A stretch of 64,000 bases of DNA from VRUE01 sp963716245 (GTDB taxonomy: Bacteria; Actinomycetota; Thermoleophilia; Solirubrobacterales; 70-9), in NCBI GenBank assembly GCA_963716245.1, contig OY970300.1, positions 1,922,001 to 1,986,000 of the forward strand, read 5' to 3'. The translations under genes and the position numbers were made by a program. Each line of letters opens with the position of its first letter. The first letter of the stretch is position 1. Below are positions 55,879 to 62,877 of the stretch, piece after piece. Below the pieces are notes generated by a model that was not told the DNA's origin, searched no databases, and saw only the letters and a list, made by a program, of their open reading frames with translations.

Positions 55879-56615
55879 ATGCCTTGGGTAGAGACCCACT
55901 CTCTTAGCTTCACCGCGCGCCACGACAGCGGCGACTCCGCTTTCGCCGAGCGCACGCTCGACCGCATGGAGGACCTCCGGCTGCGCCTGGAGGATCGCTT
56001 CGAGGCGGTCCCCGGCGACGTCACCGTCGTCGTCCACACCAACCCGGGCCTGCTCGCGATGGCGCATCCCTTCCTGCCGGCGGCGCGCTGGTCAGCGGCG
56101 CCCGCCGGTCGCCGCTACCTCGCCGGCTGGGCGATGGCGACCGAGCTGCACGTGCTCAACGACCCGCACATGGAACGGCGTGCCGCCGGCGACGACTCGC
56201 GCGAGGCGCTGCGCGGGAACCGCCGAGCGGCTCTACGCGCAGCTCGTCGTCGCCGCCAACAACCCGGCCCTGCCCCCCTCCTGGACGCCGCGCCGCTTCG
56301 CCCGCTACCTCGGCTGGGCCTGGCTGGTCGAGGGCGCGGCCCAGTACTTCGCCCGCCAAGTCGGCCTCTACCGCGCCGCGGTGATCCGCCGGCTGCGCGA
56401 GAGCGCCCGGCCGTCCTTCCCTCCGTCGCGCCGCGACGCGGTCCTGCTCGGCGGAACGATCTTCGACCTGCTCGAGAACGAGCGGGGTACGGAGGCCTGC
56501 GTGGACCTCGCCCTCCACCTGCATCCCGACGGGGCGCCCCGACGCTCGAAGCGGCCTTCGACGCCCGGGCCGGGGAGATCGAGGCGGCCTGGCGCGACTA
56601 CCTGCGCGAAACGGC
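55879..56615 (+). pseudogene. Unknown protein with peptidase-like pattern, frameshifted
   Basis: ATG 55879: MPWVETHSLSFTARHDSGDS, then RLEDRFEAVPGDVTVVVHTN, YLGWAWLVEGAAQYFARQVG and DAVLLGGTIFDLLENERGTE. The layout (LVEGAAQYFARQ, similar to gluzincin helices but without an HExxH) suggests a peptidase relative; not identified. Indels near 56165, 56215 and 56545. Confidence 0.5.
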
Positions 56616-56645
56616 CCGGCCGGCATGTCGTCGCCGCCGCGCCGG

Positions 56646-56857
56646 CTAGCCGGCGCCGGAGTCCCCTCCAGCACCTCGCGGGCGCGCTCGACAAGCTCCT
56701 CGGCGACCATCACTTCGCGCGGCCCGGCGGCGAGGAAGTCGGGCACGTCGAAGCCGGCCGCCCGTCGCAGCATGCTCGGGATGCCGTGCTCGGAGAGCAG
56801 GCCCTGGATCATTTCCGCCTCGGCCTGCTGGTGCGCCCAGGCGACCTTGACGAGCCT
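56646..56857 (-). pseudogene. DUF2007-like small protein, ends frameshifted
   Basis: VKVAWAHQQAEAEMIQGLLS, EHGIPSMLRRAAGFDVPDFL, AAGPREVMVAEELVERAREV. This ferredoxin-like pattern matches DUF2007 signal-transducing-type proteins of about 75 residues. Start codon and stop lie in other frames, at indels shared with the mec end and with 56646. Confidence 0.6.
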
Positions 56858-57263
56858 GCCGCCTACCCGACGGCACAAGCTCGGCCTCCGAGATGCCCGC
56901 CTCGCGAGATCGGCAGAAGCCCTTGACGTCGGGCACGTCGGCGTCGGCGAGCGAGGCGATCAGGTAGACGGCGTCGGGCCAGCCGGCCAGGTTGACGTCG
57001 GTCTGCGAGGGATAGGCGGGGCTCTTGGTGTGCGAGTGGTAGATGCCGACCAGATCCTCGCCCGCCTCTTCGATCGCCCGCATCAGCCGGAACTGCTCCT
57101 TGGCGTCGATCGAGTAGCGCAGCGGGCTCCCCTCCGCGTTCTCTGCCCGGTACACCGTCCGCGCCTCGCCGTCGGCGCCGCCGACCATGCCGCAGCACTC
57201 GTTCGGCAGGTCCTCGCGCGCGTGCGCGACGATCTCGTCGATCAGGCCTTGAGAAATGTGCAT
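56858..57263 (-). CDS. mec: Mec-type JAMM peptidase (CysO-cysteine)
   Basis: ATG 57263: MHISQGLIDEIVAHAREDLP. JAMM/MPN+ zinc site complete: Glu22 in NECCGMVGG, His76 and His78 in YHSHTKSPAYPSQTD, Asp89. In M. tuberculosis Mec frees cysteine from the C-terminus of CysO; here the gene lies in the same direction as cysM, cysO and moeZ. The frame runs on to 56646 through a shift, so I end it at the expected length of about 135 residues; the end is approximate. Confidence 0.8.
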
Positions 57264-57279
57264 GGGGTGGTGGCGTGCG

Positions 57280-57362
57280 TGGCCAAGCAGATCAAGGAAC
57301 TCGCGCTGCGCGCTCGCACCGCTCCCTTCGGTCGCTCGAGCGTGGCGTGCTCTGCACGCGAG
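57280..57362 (+). repeat. Dispersed intergenic repeat, copy B
   Basis: Starts TGGCCAAGCAGATC and ends CTGCACGCGAG, as in copy A (55784-55857) with about nine extra bases in the second half. It fills the gap between cysM and mec, in front of mec's start codon. Confidence 0.55.
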
Positions 57363-57391
57363 GACTGAGGACGATATGCGCCTCGGCCGCC

Positions 57392-58357
57392 CTACCACCA
57401 GACGGTCGAGTCCAGGTTCTCTATCTCGTCGACGGGCTTGGTGTAGACGCCCGAGGAGAGGTACTTCCAGCCGTCGTCGGGGATCAGGAAGACGACGTTG
57501 CCGCTCTCCAGCTCCTCGGCGATGCGGACGGCGATCCGGGCGATCGCCCCGGCGGAGACGCCGGCGAAGATCCCCTCCTCGTCGAGCAGCTTGCGGGTCC
57601 AGACGATCGCGTCGCGGTTGGAGACCATGATCTTGCGGTCGAAGAGGGAGATGTCGATGATCGGCGGGATGAAGCCGTCGTCGAGCGAGCGCAGGCCGTG
57701 GACCTCCTCGCCCTGCATCGGCTCGGCGGCGACGATCAGCGTCTCCGGGTTGGCCTCCTTGAGGCGGCGGCCGTTGCCCATCAGCGTGCCGCCGGTGCCG
57801 AGGCCGCCGACGAACGCGGCCACGTCGTCGAGCTCTTCGAGGATCTCCAGCGCGGTGCCGTTGTAGTGGGCCAGCGGGTTCGCCTCGTTGCCGTACTGGT
57901 AGGGCATGTAGTAGCGCGAGTCCTCGGCCATCTCCAGCGCCACCTCGACCGCGCCGTTGGAGCCCTTCGCCCCCTCCGAGTAGACGATCTCCGCCCCGTA
58001 CATCTCCAATAGCTGCGTGCGCTCGGAGGTGACGTTGTCGGGCATCACGACCTTCAGCGGGTAGCCCTTGCGGCGGCAGATCATCGCCAGCGAGATGCCG
58101 GTGTTGCCCGAGGTCGGCTCGAGGATCGTCTGACCCGCCTCGATCGCGCCTTCGGCCTCGGCGGTCTCGATCATCGACCGGGCGACCCTGTCCTTGACCG
58201 AACCGGTCGGGTTGCGGCCCTCCAACTTGGCGTAGATCCTCACGTCCGGCTTCGGCGAGAGCTTCGCCAGCTCGACCAGAGGCGTGTTGCCGATCGAGGC
58301 GACGATGTCGCCGTAGCGCCCCCCACAGGGCCGGTTGAGTAGCTCGTCGCCAGGCAT
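57392..58357 (-). CDS. cysM: CysM-type cysteine synthase (O-phosphoserine, CysO-dependent)
   Basis: 321 residues. PLP Lys55 in GRNPTGSVKDRVARSM, phosphate loop EPTSGNTGISLAMI and the GLGTGGTLMG turn. The C-terminal DDGWKYLSSGVYTKP matches the mycobacterial CysM type rather than CysK, and its neighbours mec, cysO and moeZ fit: CysM condenses O-phosphoserine-derived aminoacrylate with thiocarboxylated CysO. GGGAG precedes ATG 58357; the palindrome/-10 element lies 11 bases further upstream. Confidence 0.9.
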   Translation of the reverse strand: MPGDELLNRPCGGRYGDIVASIGNTPLVELAKLSPKPDVRIYAKLEGRNPTGSVKDRVARSMIETAEAEGAIEAGQTILEPTSGNTGISLAMICRRKGYPLKVVMPDNVTSERTQLLEMYGAEIVYSEGAKGSNGAVEVALEMAEDSRYYMPYQYGNEANPLAHYNGTALEILEELDDVAAFVGGLGTGGTLMGNGRRLKEANPETLIVAAEPMQGEEVHGLRSLDDGFIPPIIDISLFDRKIMVSNRDAIVWTRKLLDEEGIFAGVSAGAIARIAVRIAEELESGNVVFLIPDDGWKYLSSGVYTKPVDEIENLDSTVWW

Positions 58358-58367
58358 GGGTCTCCCG

Positions 58368-58392
58368 TTACTTCAAAAAGTATAGGGAGGGA
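58368..58392 (-). promoter_or_regulatory. Shared palindromic promoter element, cysM copy
   Basis: A 25-bp block that differs by one base from 61331-61355. It contains the inverted repeat TACTTCAAAAAGTA (58369-58382) and, on the cysM strand, TATACT overlapping it as a -10 box about 25 bases before the start codon. An operator occluding the promoter is the simplest reading. Confidence 0.65.
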
Positions 58393-58431
58393 TCGGCTCC
58401 GGCGAGGCGACAGAACCACAAATGGGGGTGA

Positions 58432-58522
58432 TGGAGGGGATGGCGGGATGAGTGGTGTGCTGGGGGGGGGGAGAGAGGAGGGGGGGAAGGATGGGAGGAG
58501 GAGGAGAGATGGGCTGGGGGGA
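58432..58522 (+). other. Purine/G-rich low-complexity tract
   Basis: About 90 bases almost only G and A with a run of ten G (58462-58471) and many G4-6 runs, unlike anything else in the window. It could form G-quadruplexes, but it also resembles low-quality poly-G read ends at a weak assembly join. Confidence 0.6.
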
Positions 58523-58589
58523 GAGCGCAGCGGAGGGACGACGGTGGCCGTCGGGCGCGGAGCTAAGGGCGGGACCGTCGTGGTCGACC

Positions 58590-59690
58590 CGGCGGGGTGA
58601 AGACGACGGCCAGCGCAGGCACCGCCGGACGTACCGGGTGCGTGCCTCCGGCGGCTTCCCGGCTGGAGGTTCGAGAACGGCCCACCGCCCCTGGCCTGTT
58701 CGCGCAGCTCAGGCCGTCTCGAGGGCGCGCGTGGGTGATCGTCTCGACACGAGGGCGTGCCGCGCTGGTGGACTCGCCGAGCACCGCGCCTCTGGGGCCA
58801 GGTCTCGAAGACGGCACCGTCCTGGGCGCGATCGTTCGGCGAGGCTACGGGCTCGACCCCGCATGGCGCCGAGGCCGCCGGTCTCGGGAGAGCTGGTGCG
58901 ACCGTGAGGACCAGGGGAGACACGACGGGCACGAGTCCGGGAGCTGGGCAACGGAACGTCTGGTCGACACCTAGCGCCGGACGAAAGTCGACCTGAGCCG
59001 TCGGCGGCCGCCGCGCGGCGGTCTTGCCGAGATCCAGGAGATCGACGAGGGGCGGGTGGTCTGGCGCTGGAATCACGCAGCACATCGGACTCGAGGAGAC
59101 CGGACGGTGGCGGCGCAACGTGCTCAGCAACGCCAAGCGCGGCGAATGGCAGGCGATCTCGACCGGTTCACGTCAACTCGATCGAGCCGCGGGGGAAGAC
59201 GAATGGTCGTTCGATGCGCCACACCGACGCGATCTACGGAATCGAGCGCCGACCGGCACGTGATCTGGAAGCTGGGAGGGAGCGAGACCGCCCAGTCGCT
59301 CCGCGTCGTCGGCGACCCGCCGAGAAGCTCTTCGGCGGCCAGCACGACGCCAGGGTGATCGAGAACGGGGACCTCAGCGTCTACGACAACGGCAAGGACC
59401 GTCCGCGCGACCGCGTCGCGCTACCGCCTCGACTGGAGCAAGGCACGGCGACCTACTCGGCAGCTCAACGACCGCAGGTCGAACCAGCCACTGCTGCGGC
59501 TCGGCCCGGGCTGCCAGACGGCGGCTGGCTGGTGAGCTGGGGAGACAACTCCTGGTGACCGCTTTCGACGGCGCAACGGGTGCTTCCGCTGCGACGCGGT
59601 CTGACGTTCGGGCGTCCGGTCCGGAGGGAGCGACGCCCTGAGGGGCTCGACCGAGGTCTGGAGCAGATGGAGCTCGGCGCCGAACACTTG
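58590..59690 (+). pseudogene. Arylsulfotransferase (ASST) family, heavily frameshifted
   Basis: Segments in several frames match the ASST beta-propeller: EIQEIDEGRVVWRWNHA, MRHTDAIYGIERR followed by VIWKLGGSE, EKLFGGQHDARVIENGDLSV with YDNGK directly after, and DGGWLVSWGDNSW. In ASST these carry the catalytic His and the repeat motifs. Upstream parts are too scrambled to place the start. It lies on the opposite strand between cysO and cysM. Probably one complete gene in the genome, given the error load in this stretch, but decay is possible. Confidence 0.65.
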
Positions 59691-59717
59691 GGGGCGCGTG
59701 GCCGCCCGGTTAAGCGC

Positions 59718-59993
59718 TCAGCAGCCGCCGGCCATGGCCGGCAGGATCACGACGGTGTCGCTCTCCGAGACGCTCGTCTCCAGCCCGTCCAGCACCCGCA
59801 CGTCCTCGTCGTTGAGGTAGACGTTGACGTAGCGGTTGAGGTCGCCGTCGGCGCCGAACAGCTGCTCCTCGGTGCCGGGATGCGCGGCCGTCAGCGCGCG
59901 CAGGACCTCGCCGACGTTGGAGCCCGCGGCGTCGACCTCGGGCTGCCCCCCGGTCTGGGGGCGCAGGACTGGTGGAATTCGAACCGTCGCCAT
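59718..59993 (-). CDS. cysO: CysO/MoaD-type sulfur carrier with terminal Gly-Gly-Cys
   Basis: 91 residues, ubiquitin-like: ATVRIPPVLRPQTGGQPEVD, VGEVLRALTAAHPGTEEQLF, RYVNVYLNDEDVRVLDGLET, SDTVVILPAMAGGC. Carriers of this family end in Gly-Gly, which MoeZ adenylates and thiocarboxylates; here a Cys codon (TGC) follows before TGA, so the primary product has the form of a CysO-cysteine adduct and needs trimming by the nearby Mec. About 142 bases to moeZ. Confidence 0.88.
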   Translation of the reverse strand: MATVRIPPVLRPQTGGQPEVDAAGSNVGEVLRALTAAHPGTEEQLFGADGDLNRYVNVYLNDEDVRVLDGLETSVSESDTVVILPAMAGGC

Positions 59994-60135
59994 TGATTTC
60001 CGATCCTATTGAAGGCCGCGAAAATCAAGCAGGTCGGGGGATGCAGGGAGGCCGGTGAGGGGAGCGCACTCTTGTGCGTGACCCGATCCGGACGACCGAA
60101 GACCCCGAGATGCGCCGATTTGCAGCGGCCTGCGT
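59994..60135 (-). other. Gap between moeZ and cysO
   Basis: No gene seen. It holds a short hairpin (GCGCAC TCTT GTGCGT, about 60064-60079) and on the minus strand a pyrimidine-rich stretch before the cysO start. I could not match it to a known riboswitch. Confidence 0.3.
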
Positions 60136-61296
60136 TCAGCCGGCGCAGAAGAGGTCATAGTCGGGGAACTTGCCGAGATCCTCGTCGGCGATCTCCGGCG
60201 CGTCCTCGCCGCAGATCGGGCACTCCGGGTCGCGCCGCACCTTCAGCTCGGTGAAGCGGGTGCCGAGCGCCTCGAAGAGGAGCAGGCGGCCGATCAGCGG
60301 CTCGCCGATCCCGAGCACCAGCTTCAGGACCTCGTTGGCCTGGAGCAGGCCCATCGTCCCGGCCATCGCGCCGAGCACGCCGTTGGCCGAGCAGCTCGGC
60401 GCCAGCTCGGCCGGCGGCGGGGTCGGGTACAGGCAGCGGTAGCAGGGCCCCTCGTAGGGGACGAAGGTCGAGATCTGGCCGTCGAAGCTGAGGATCGAGG
60501 CCGAGACGACCGGCTTGCGCAGCCGCACCGAGGCGTCGTTGAGCAGGTAGCGGGTCGGGAAGTTGTCGGCGCCGTCGACGATCACGTCGTACTCGCCGAT
60601 GATCTCCATGATGTTGGAGGCGGTCATCCGGCCGCGGTGCTCTACCACGTTCACGTCGGGGTTCAGCGCCTCGATCGTGCGCCGGGCCGACTCGGTCTTC
60701 GCCATCCCGATCCGCTCGGTGTTGTGGATCACCTGGCGCTGGAGATTTGAGGCGTCGACGACGTCGTCGTCGACCAGGCCCATCGTGCCGATCCCGGCCG
60801 CGGCGAGGTAGAGCGCGGTCGGCGCGCCGAGCCCGCCGGCGCCGACCAGCAGCACCTTCGCGTTCAGCATCTTGATCTGGCCCTCGACCCCGACCTCGGG
60901 CAGCAGCGTGTGACGCGAATAGCGGTCGCGCTGCTCGGGGGTCATCCCCTCGGTGGCGACGACGGGCAGCCCCTGCTCCTGCCAGGCGAGGATCCCGCCC
61001 GCCATCGAGGCGACGTTCTCGTAGCCGAGCGCCTGCATCTGCTCGGCCGCCTTGAAGGAGCGGTTCCCGCTGCGGCAGTAGAGGATCGTGCGGGCGGACT
61101 TGTCGGGCGCCGCGGCCAGGATCTCGTCGCCGAGCAGCCCCGGGGGGACCAGCTTGCCCCCCTCGAGCCGCGCCTCCTGGAACTCGTGCGGCTCGCGCGT
61201 GTCGATCAGGACGACGTCGCCGCCCTCGATCTCCTCCGCCGCCTCGAACGGCTCGATCTCCTCGATCTGCTGCTTGGTCTGAGTGTCAGGCGCCAT
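60136..61296 (-). CDS. moeZ: MoeZ-like adenylyl/sulfurtransferase, rhodanese domain first
   Basis: 386 residues. Residues about 15-115 form a rhodanese (LIDTREPHEFQEARLEGGKL, active Cys74 in ILYCRSGNRS); residues about 120-386 are the ThiF/MoeB fold with the nucleotide loop VLLVGAGGLGAPTALYLAAA, VDDDVVDASNLQRQVIHN, two CxxC zinc pairs (CYRCLYP, CPICG) and SCSANGVLG. The order is the reverse of mycobacterial MoeZ, where rhodanese is C-terminal. It should adenylate and sulfurate CysO (and MoaD). Confidence 0.9.
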   Translation of the reverse strand: MAPDTQTKQQIEEIEPFEAAEEIEGGDVVLIDTREPHEFQEARLEGGKLVPPGLLGDEILAAAPDKSARTILYCRSGNRSFKAAEQMQALGYENVASMAGGILAWQEQGLPVVATEGMTPEQRDRYSRHTLLPEVGVEGQIKMLNAKVLLVGAGGLGAPTALYLAAAGIGTMGLVDDDVVDASNLQRQVIHNTERIGMAKTESARRTIEALNPDVNVVEHRGRMTASNIMEIIGEYDVIVDGADNFPTRYLLNDASVRLRKPVVSASILSFDGQISTFVPYEGPCYRCLYPTPPPAELAPSCSANGVLGAMAGTMGLLQANEVLKLVLGIGEPLIGRLLLFEALGTRFTELKVRRDPECPICGEDAPEIADEDLGKFPDYDLFCAG

Positions 61297-61330
61297 GGTC
61301 GGCTCGAATCCCCCGAATCCGGATCAGCTT

Positions 61331-61355
61331 TTACTTCAAAAAGTATAGCGAGGGA
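61331..61355 (-). promoter_or_regulatory. Shared palindromic promoter element, moeZ copy
   Basis: Same 25-bp block as 58368-58392 with one mismatch; palindrome TACTTCAAAAAGTA at 61332-61345 and TATACT on the moeZ strand, 42-48 bases ahead of ATG 61296. It begins one base after the TetR gene's stop, so moeZ should have its own promoter. Confidence 0.65.
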
Positions 61356-61356
61356 C

Positions 61357-62070
61357 TCAAGCCGCGTCGGCGGCGATCCGCCGTGCTTCTTCGGACTCCA
61401 GGTAAGGCACCAGCAGATAGTGGACCAGCTCGGGTGTCGCCTCGTGGAGGCGATCGGCGTTGCCGGCATCGACGTAGCGGGCGACCATCAGGCCGGCGCC
61501 GCCGAGCAGCATCTCCTCGAGCTCGCCGGGCAGCGCCCGTCCGGGACGCCCGCCGCGCATGAGCGCGGCCAGGTGGGCCATGCAGGCCTGGTGCCGTTGC
61601 CGAGCCTCTTTGCCGGCTTGGAGCACCTCGATCGTGAAGAGGCGGGCGAGGGCCGGGTTCGCGGCGAGCAGGCGAAGGAGCGTGTCGGCGCCGACCCGGA
61701 CCTTCACAGGCCAGTCCTCGACGGCCGCAACCGCCTCCTCGACCCGCTCGTAGAGCCAGCCGGCACCGACGTCGTAGGCCGCCAGGAAGCACTCCGGCTT
61801 GCTCCCGAACTGCGCGTAGAAGGCGCTGCGGGAGACGCCCGCCTCCTCGACGAGGCCGCCGATCGTCACCCCGGGATAGCCGTGACGCGGCAGCAGCCGC
61901 ACCATCGCCCCGACGATGCGCAGGCGCTGGTTGCGGGCGACCAGGGAGCGCGGCAGCCCGTGGCGGCCGGGCGGAAGCCGGGAGGCCGCCAGCGCCGGGG
62001 GAAGGTCGGCAAGCGCCTCGGGCGAGAAGCGTTCCGGCTCGGCGCCGGCGCCCCCGCTGTGTGGGGACAC
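61357..62070 (-). CDS. TetR-family regulator 1
   Basis: 237 residues from GTG 62070. HTH: RIVGAMVRLLPRHGYPGVTI, LVEEAGVSRSAFYAQFGSKP, ECFLAAYDVG. The C-terminal ligand domain ends HYLLVPYLESEEARRIAADA. Starts five bases after the second TetR gene, so both are one operon; target genes not evident. Confidence 0.85.
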   Translation of the reverse strand: MSPHSGGAGAEPERFSPEALADLPPALAASRLPPGRHGLPRSLVARNQRLRIVGAMVRLLPRHGYPGVTIGGLVEEAGVSRSAFYAQFGSKPECFLAAYDVGAGWLYERVEEAVAAVEDWPVKVRVGADTLLRLLAANPALARLFTIEVLQAGKEARQRHQACMAHLAALMRGGRPGRALPGELEEMLLGGAGLMVARYVDAGNADRLHEATPELVHYLLVPYLESEEARRIAADAA

Positions 62071-62075
62071 GCTCG

Positions 62076-62798
62076 CTAGCCCTGTCGCGCCTGTTGCGCA
62101 CCGGCGGTGGGTGCCGCAGCGGCCAGGGCGGGCGCGAGCAGGTACTGGAGCAGGATCTCGTGCGAGTCCGGAAGCCGCTCGGCTTCGTTCGCGAGCACTC
62201 GGGCCGACAGGCGCGAGACGAGGCCGCCCGCAAGCAGCCGGGCTGTCTCCTCCTCCACCGCGTCGGGGTCGGCAGATGCCGCGCCGGGCGGGCGCAGCGT
62301 CTCGGCAAGCCGCTCCAGCGAGCGCTCGTGCTCGAGCCGTGCCGGACGCGCGGCCGCGAGCGACTCGACCAGGAGCAGGTGCGCACGCGGTGGGTCGGCG
62401 GCAAGGAACTGGAGCCCCGCCCGAAGGCCGGCCGCGACGCGGTTTGCCCACGCACGCTCTCCGCCGACCGCCTCCTCGACTGCGGCGACGATCTGCTCGA
62501 CGCCGTCGTCGTAGGCGGCCGCAAAGCAGGCCTGCTTGCCCTCGAAGTGCTGGTAGAAGGTCGCCCGCGAGACGCCGGCGAGTTCGATCACGTCTGCGAT
62601 CCGCGTGTCCTCGTAGCCGTGGTAGACAAGCGCCGCAGCCAGGCCGGCGAAGATCCGGGAGCGCTGATTCGCCACGACCTGCGCCCGCGAGAGCCCCGAG
62701 CGTGGCGGGATGCGCTGCGGCTCGGGCGGCGGGGCTCCCGGGCGGCGGCGCGAGGAGCGGCGCTCGCGCGTTTCGGTCTCGATGTCTCCTGCGGCCAT
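62076..62798 (-). CDS. TetR-family regulator 2
   Basis: 240 residues from ATG 62798 (MAAGDIETETRERR); an upstream in-frame ATG at 62840 lies within the operator region. HTH: RIFAGLAAALVYHGYEDTRI, VIELAGVSRATFYQHFEGKQ. The C-terminal domain resembles that of regulator 1, suggesting duplication. Autoregulation is likely through 62833-62856. Confidence 0.85.
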   Translation of the reverse strand: MAAGDIETETRERRSSRRRPGAPPPEPQRIPPRSGLSRAQVVANQRSRIFAGLAAALVYHGYEDTRIADVIELAGVSRATFYQHFEGKQACFAAAYDDGVEQIVAAVEEAVGGERAWANRVAAGLRAGLQFLAADPPRAHLLLVESLAAARPARLEHERSLERLAETLRPPGAASADPDAVEEETARLLAGGLVSRLSARVLANEAERLPDSHEILLQYLLAPALAAAAPTAGAQQARQG

Positions 62799-62832
62799 AC
62801 CGGCTCCGTTCTCGATCGAAGACGGGGCGAAT

Positions 62833-62856
62833 ACAAACACGTCAGTTCGCGTTTGT
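62833..62856 (+). promoter_or_regulatory. TetR-type operator
   Basis: ACAAACACG-TCAGTT-CGCGTTTGT: 9-bp arms with one mismatch and a six-base spacer, just upstream of the TetR pair and 22 bases from the stop of the neighbouring secreted-protein gene. The size is typical of TetR operators. Confidence 0.6.
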
Positions 62857-62877
62857 CAAGATACGCACGTGGTATAG

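Noticed and set aside
55784..57362. Short conserved peptide gene (REFLDLLG) in both repeat copies
   Set aside because: The similarity is in DNA with gaps that break the frame, so coding is unlikely.
58432..58522. G-quadruplex regulatory element controlling cysM
   Set aside because: The tract looks like an artefact of a weak join and is not near the cysM promoter in a conserved way.
58240..59136. Minus-strand 298-residue frame upstream of cysM
   Set aside because: It crosses the G-rich tract and is Pro/Ser/Arg low-complexity; no family or start signal.
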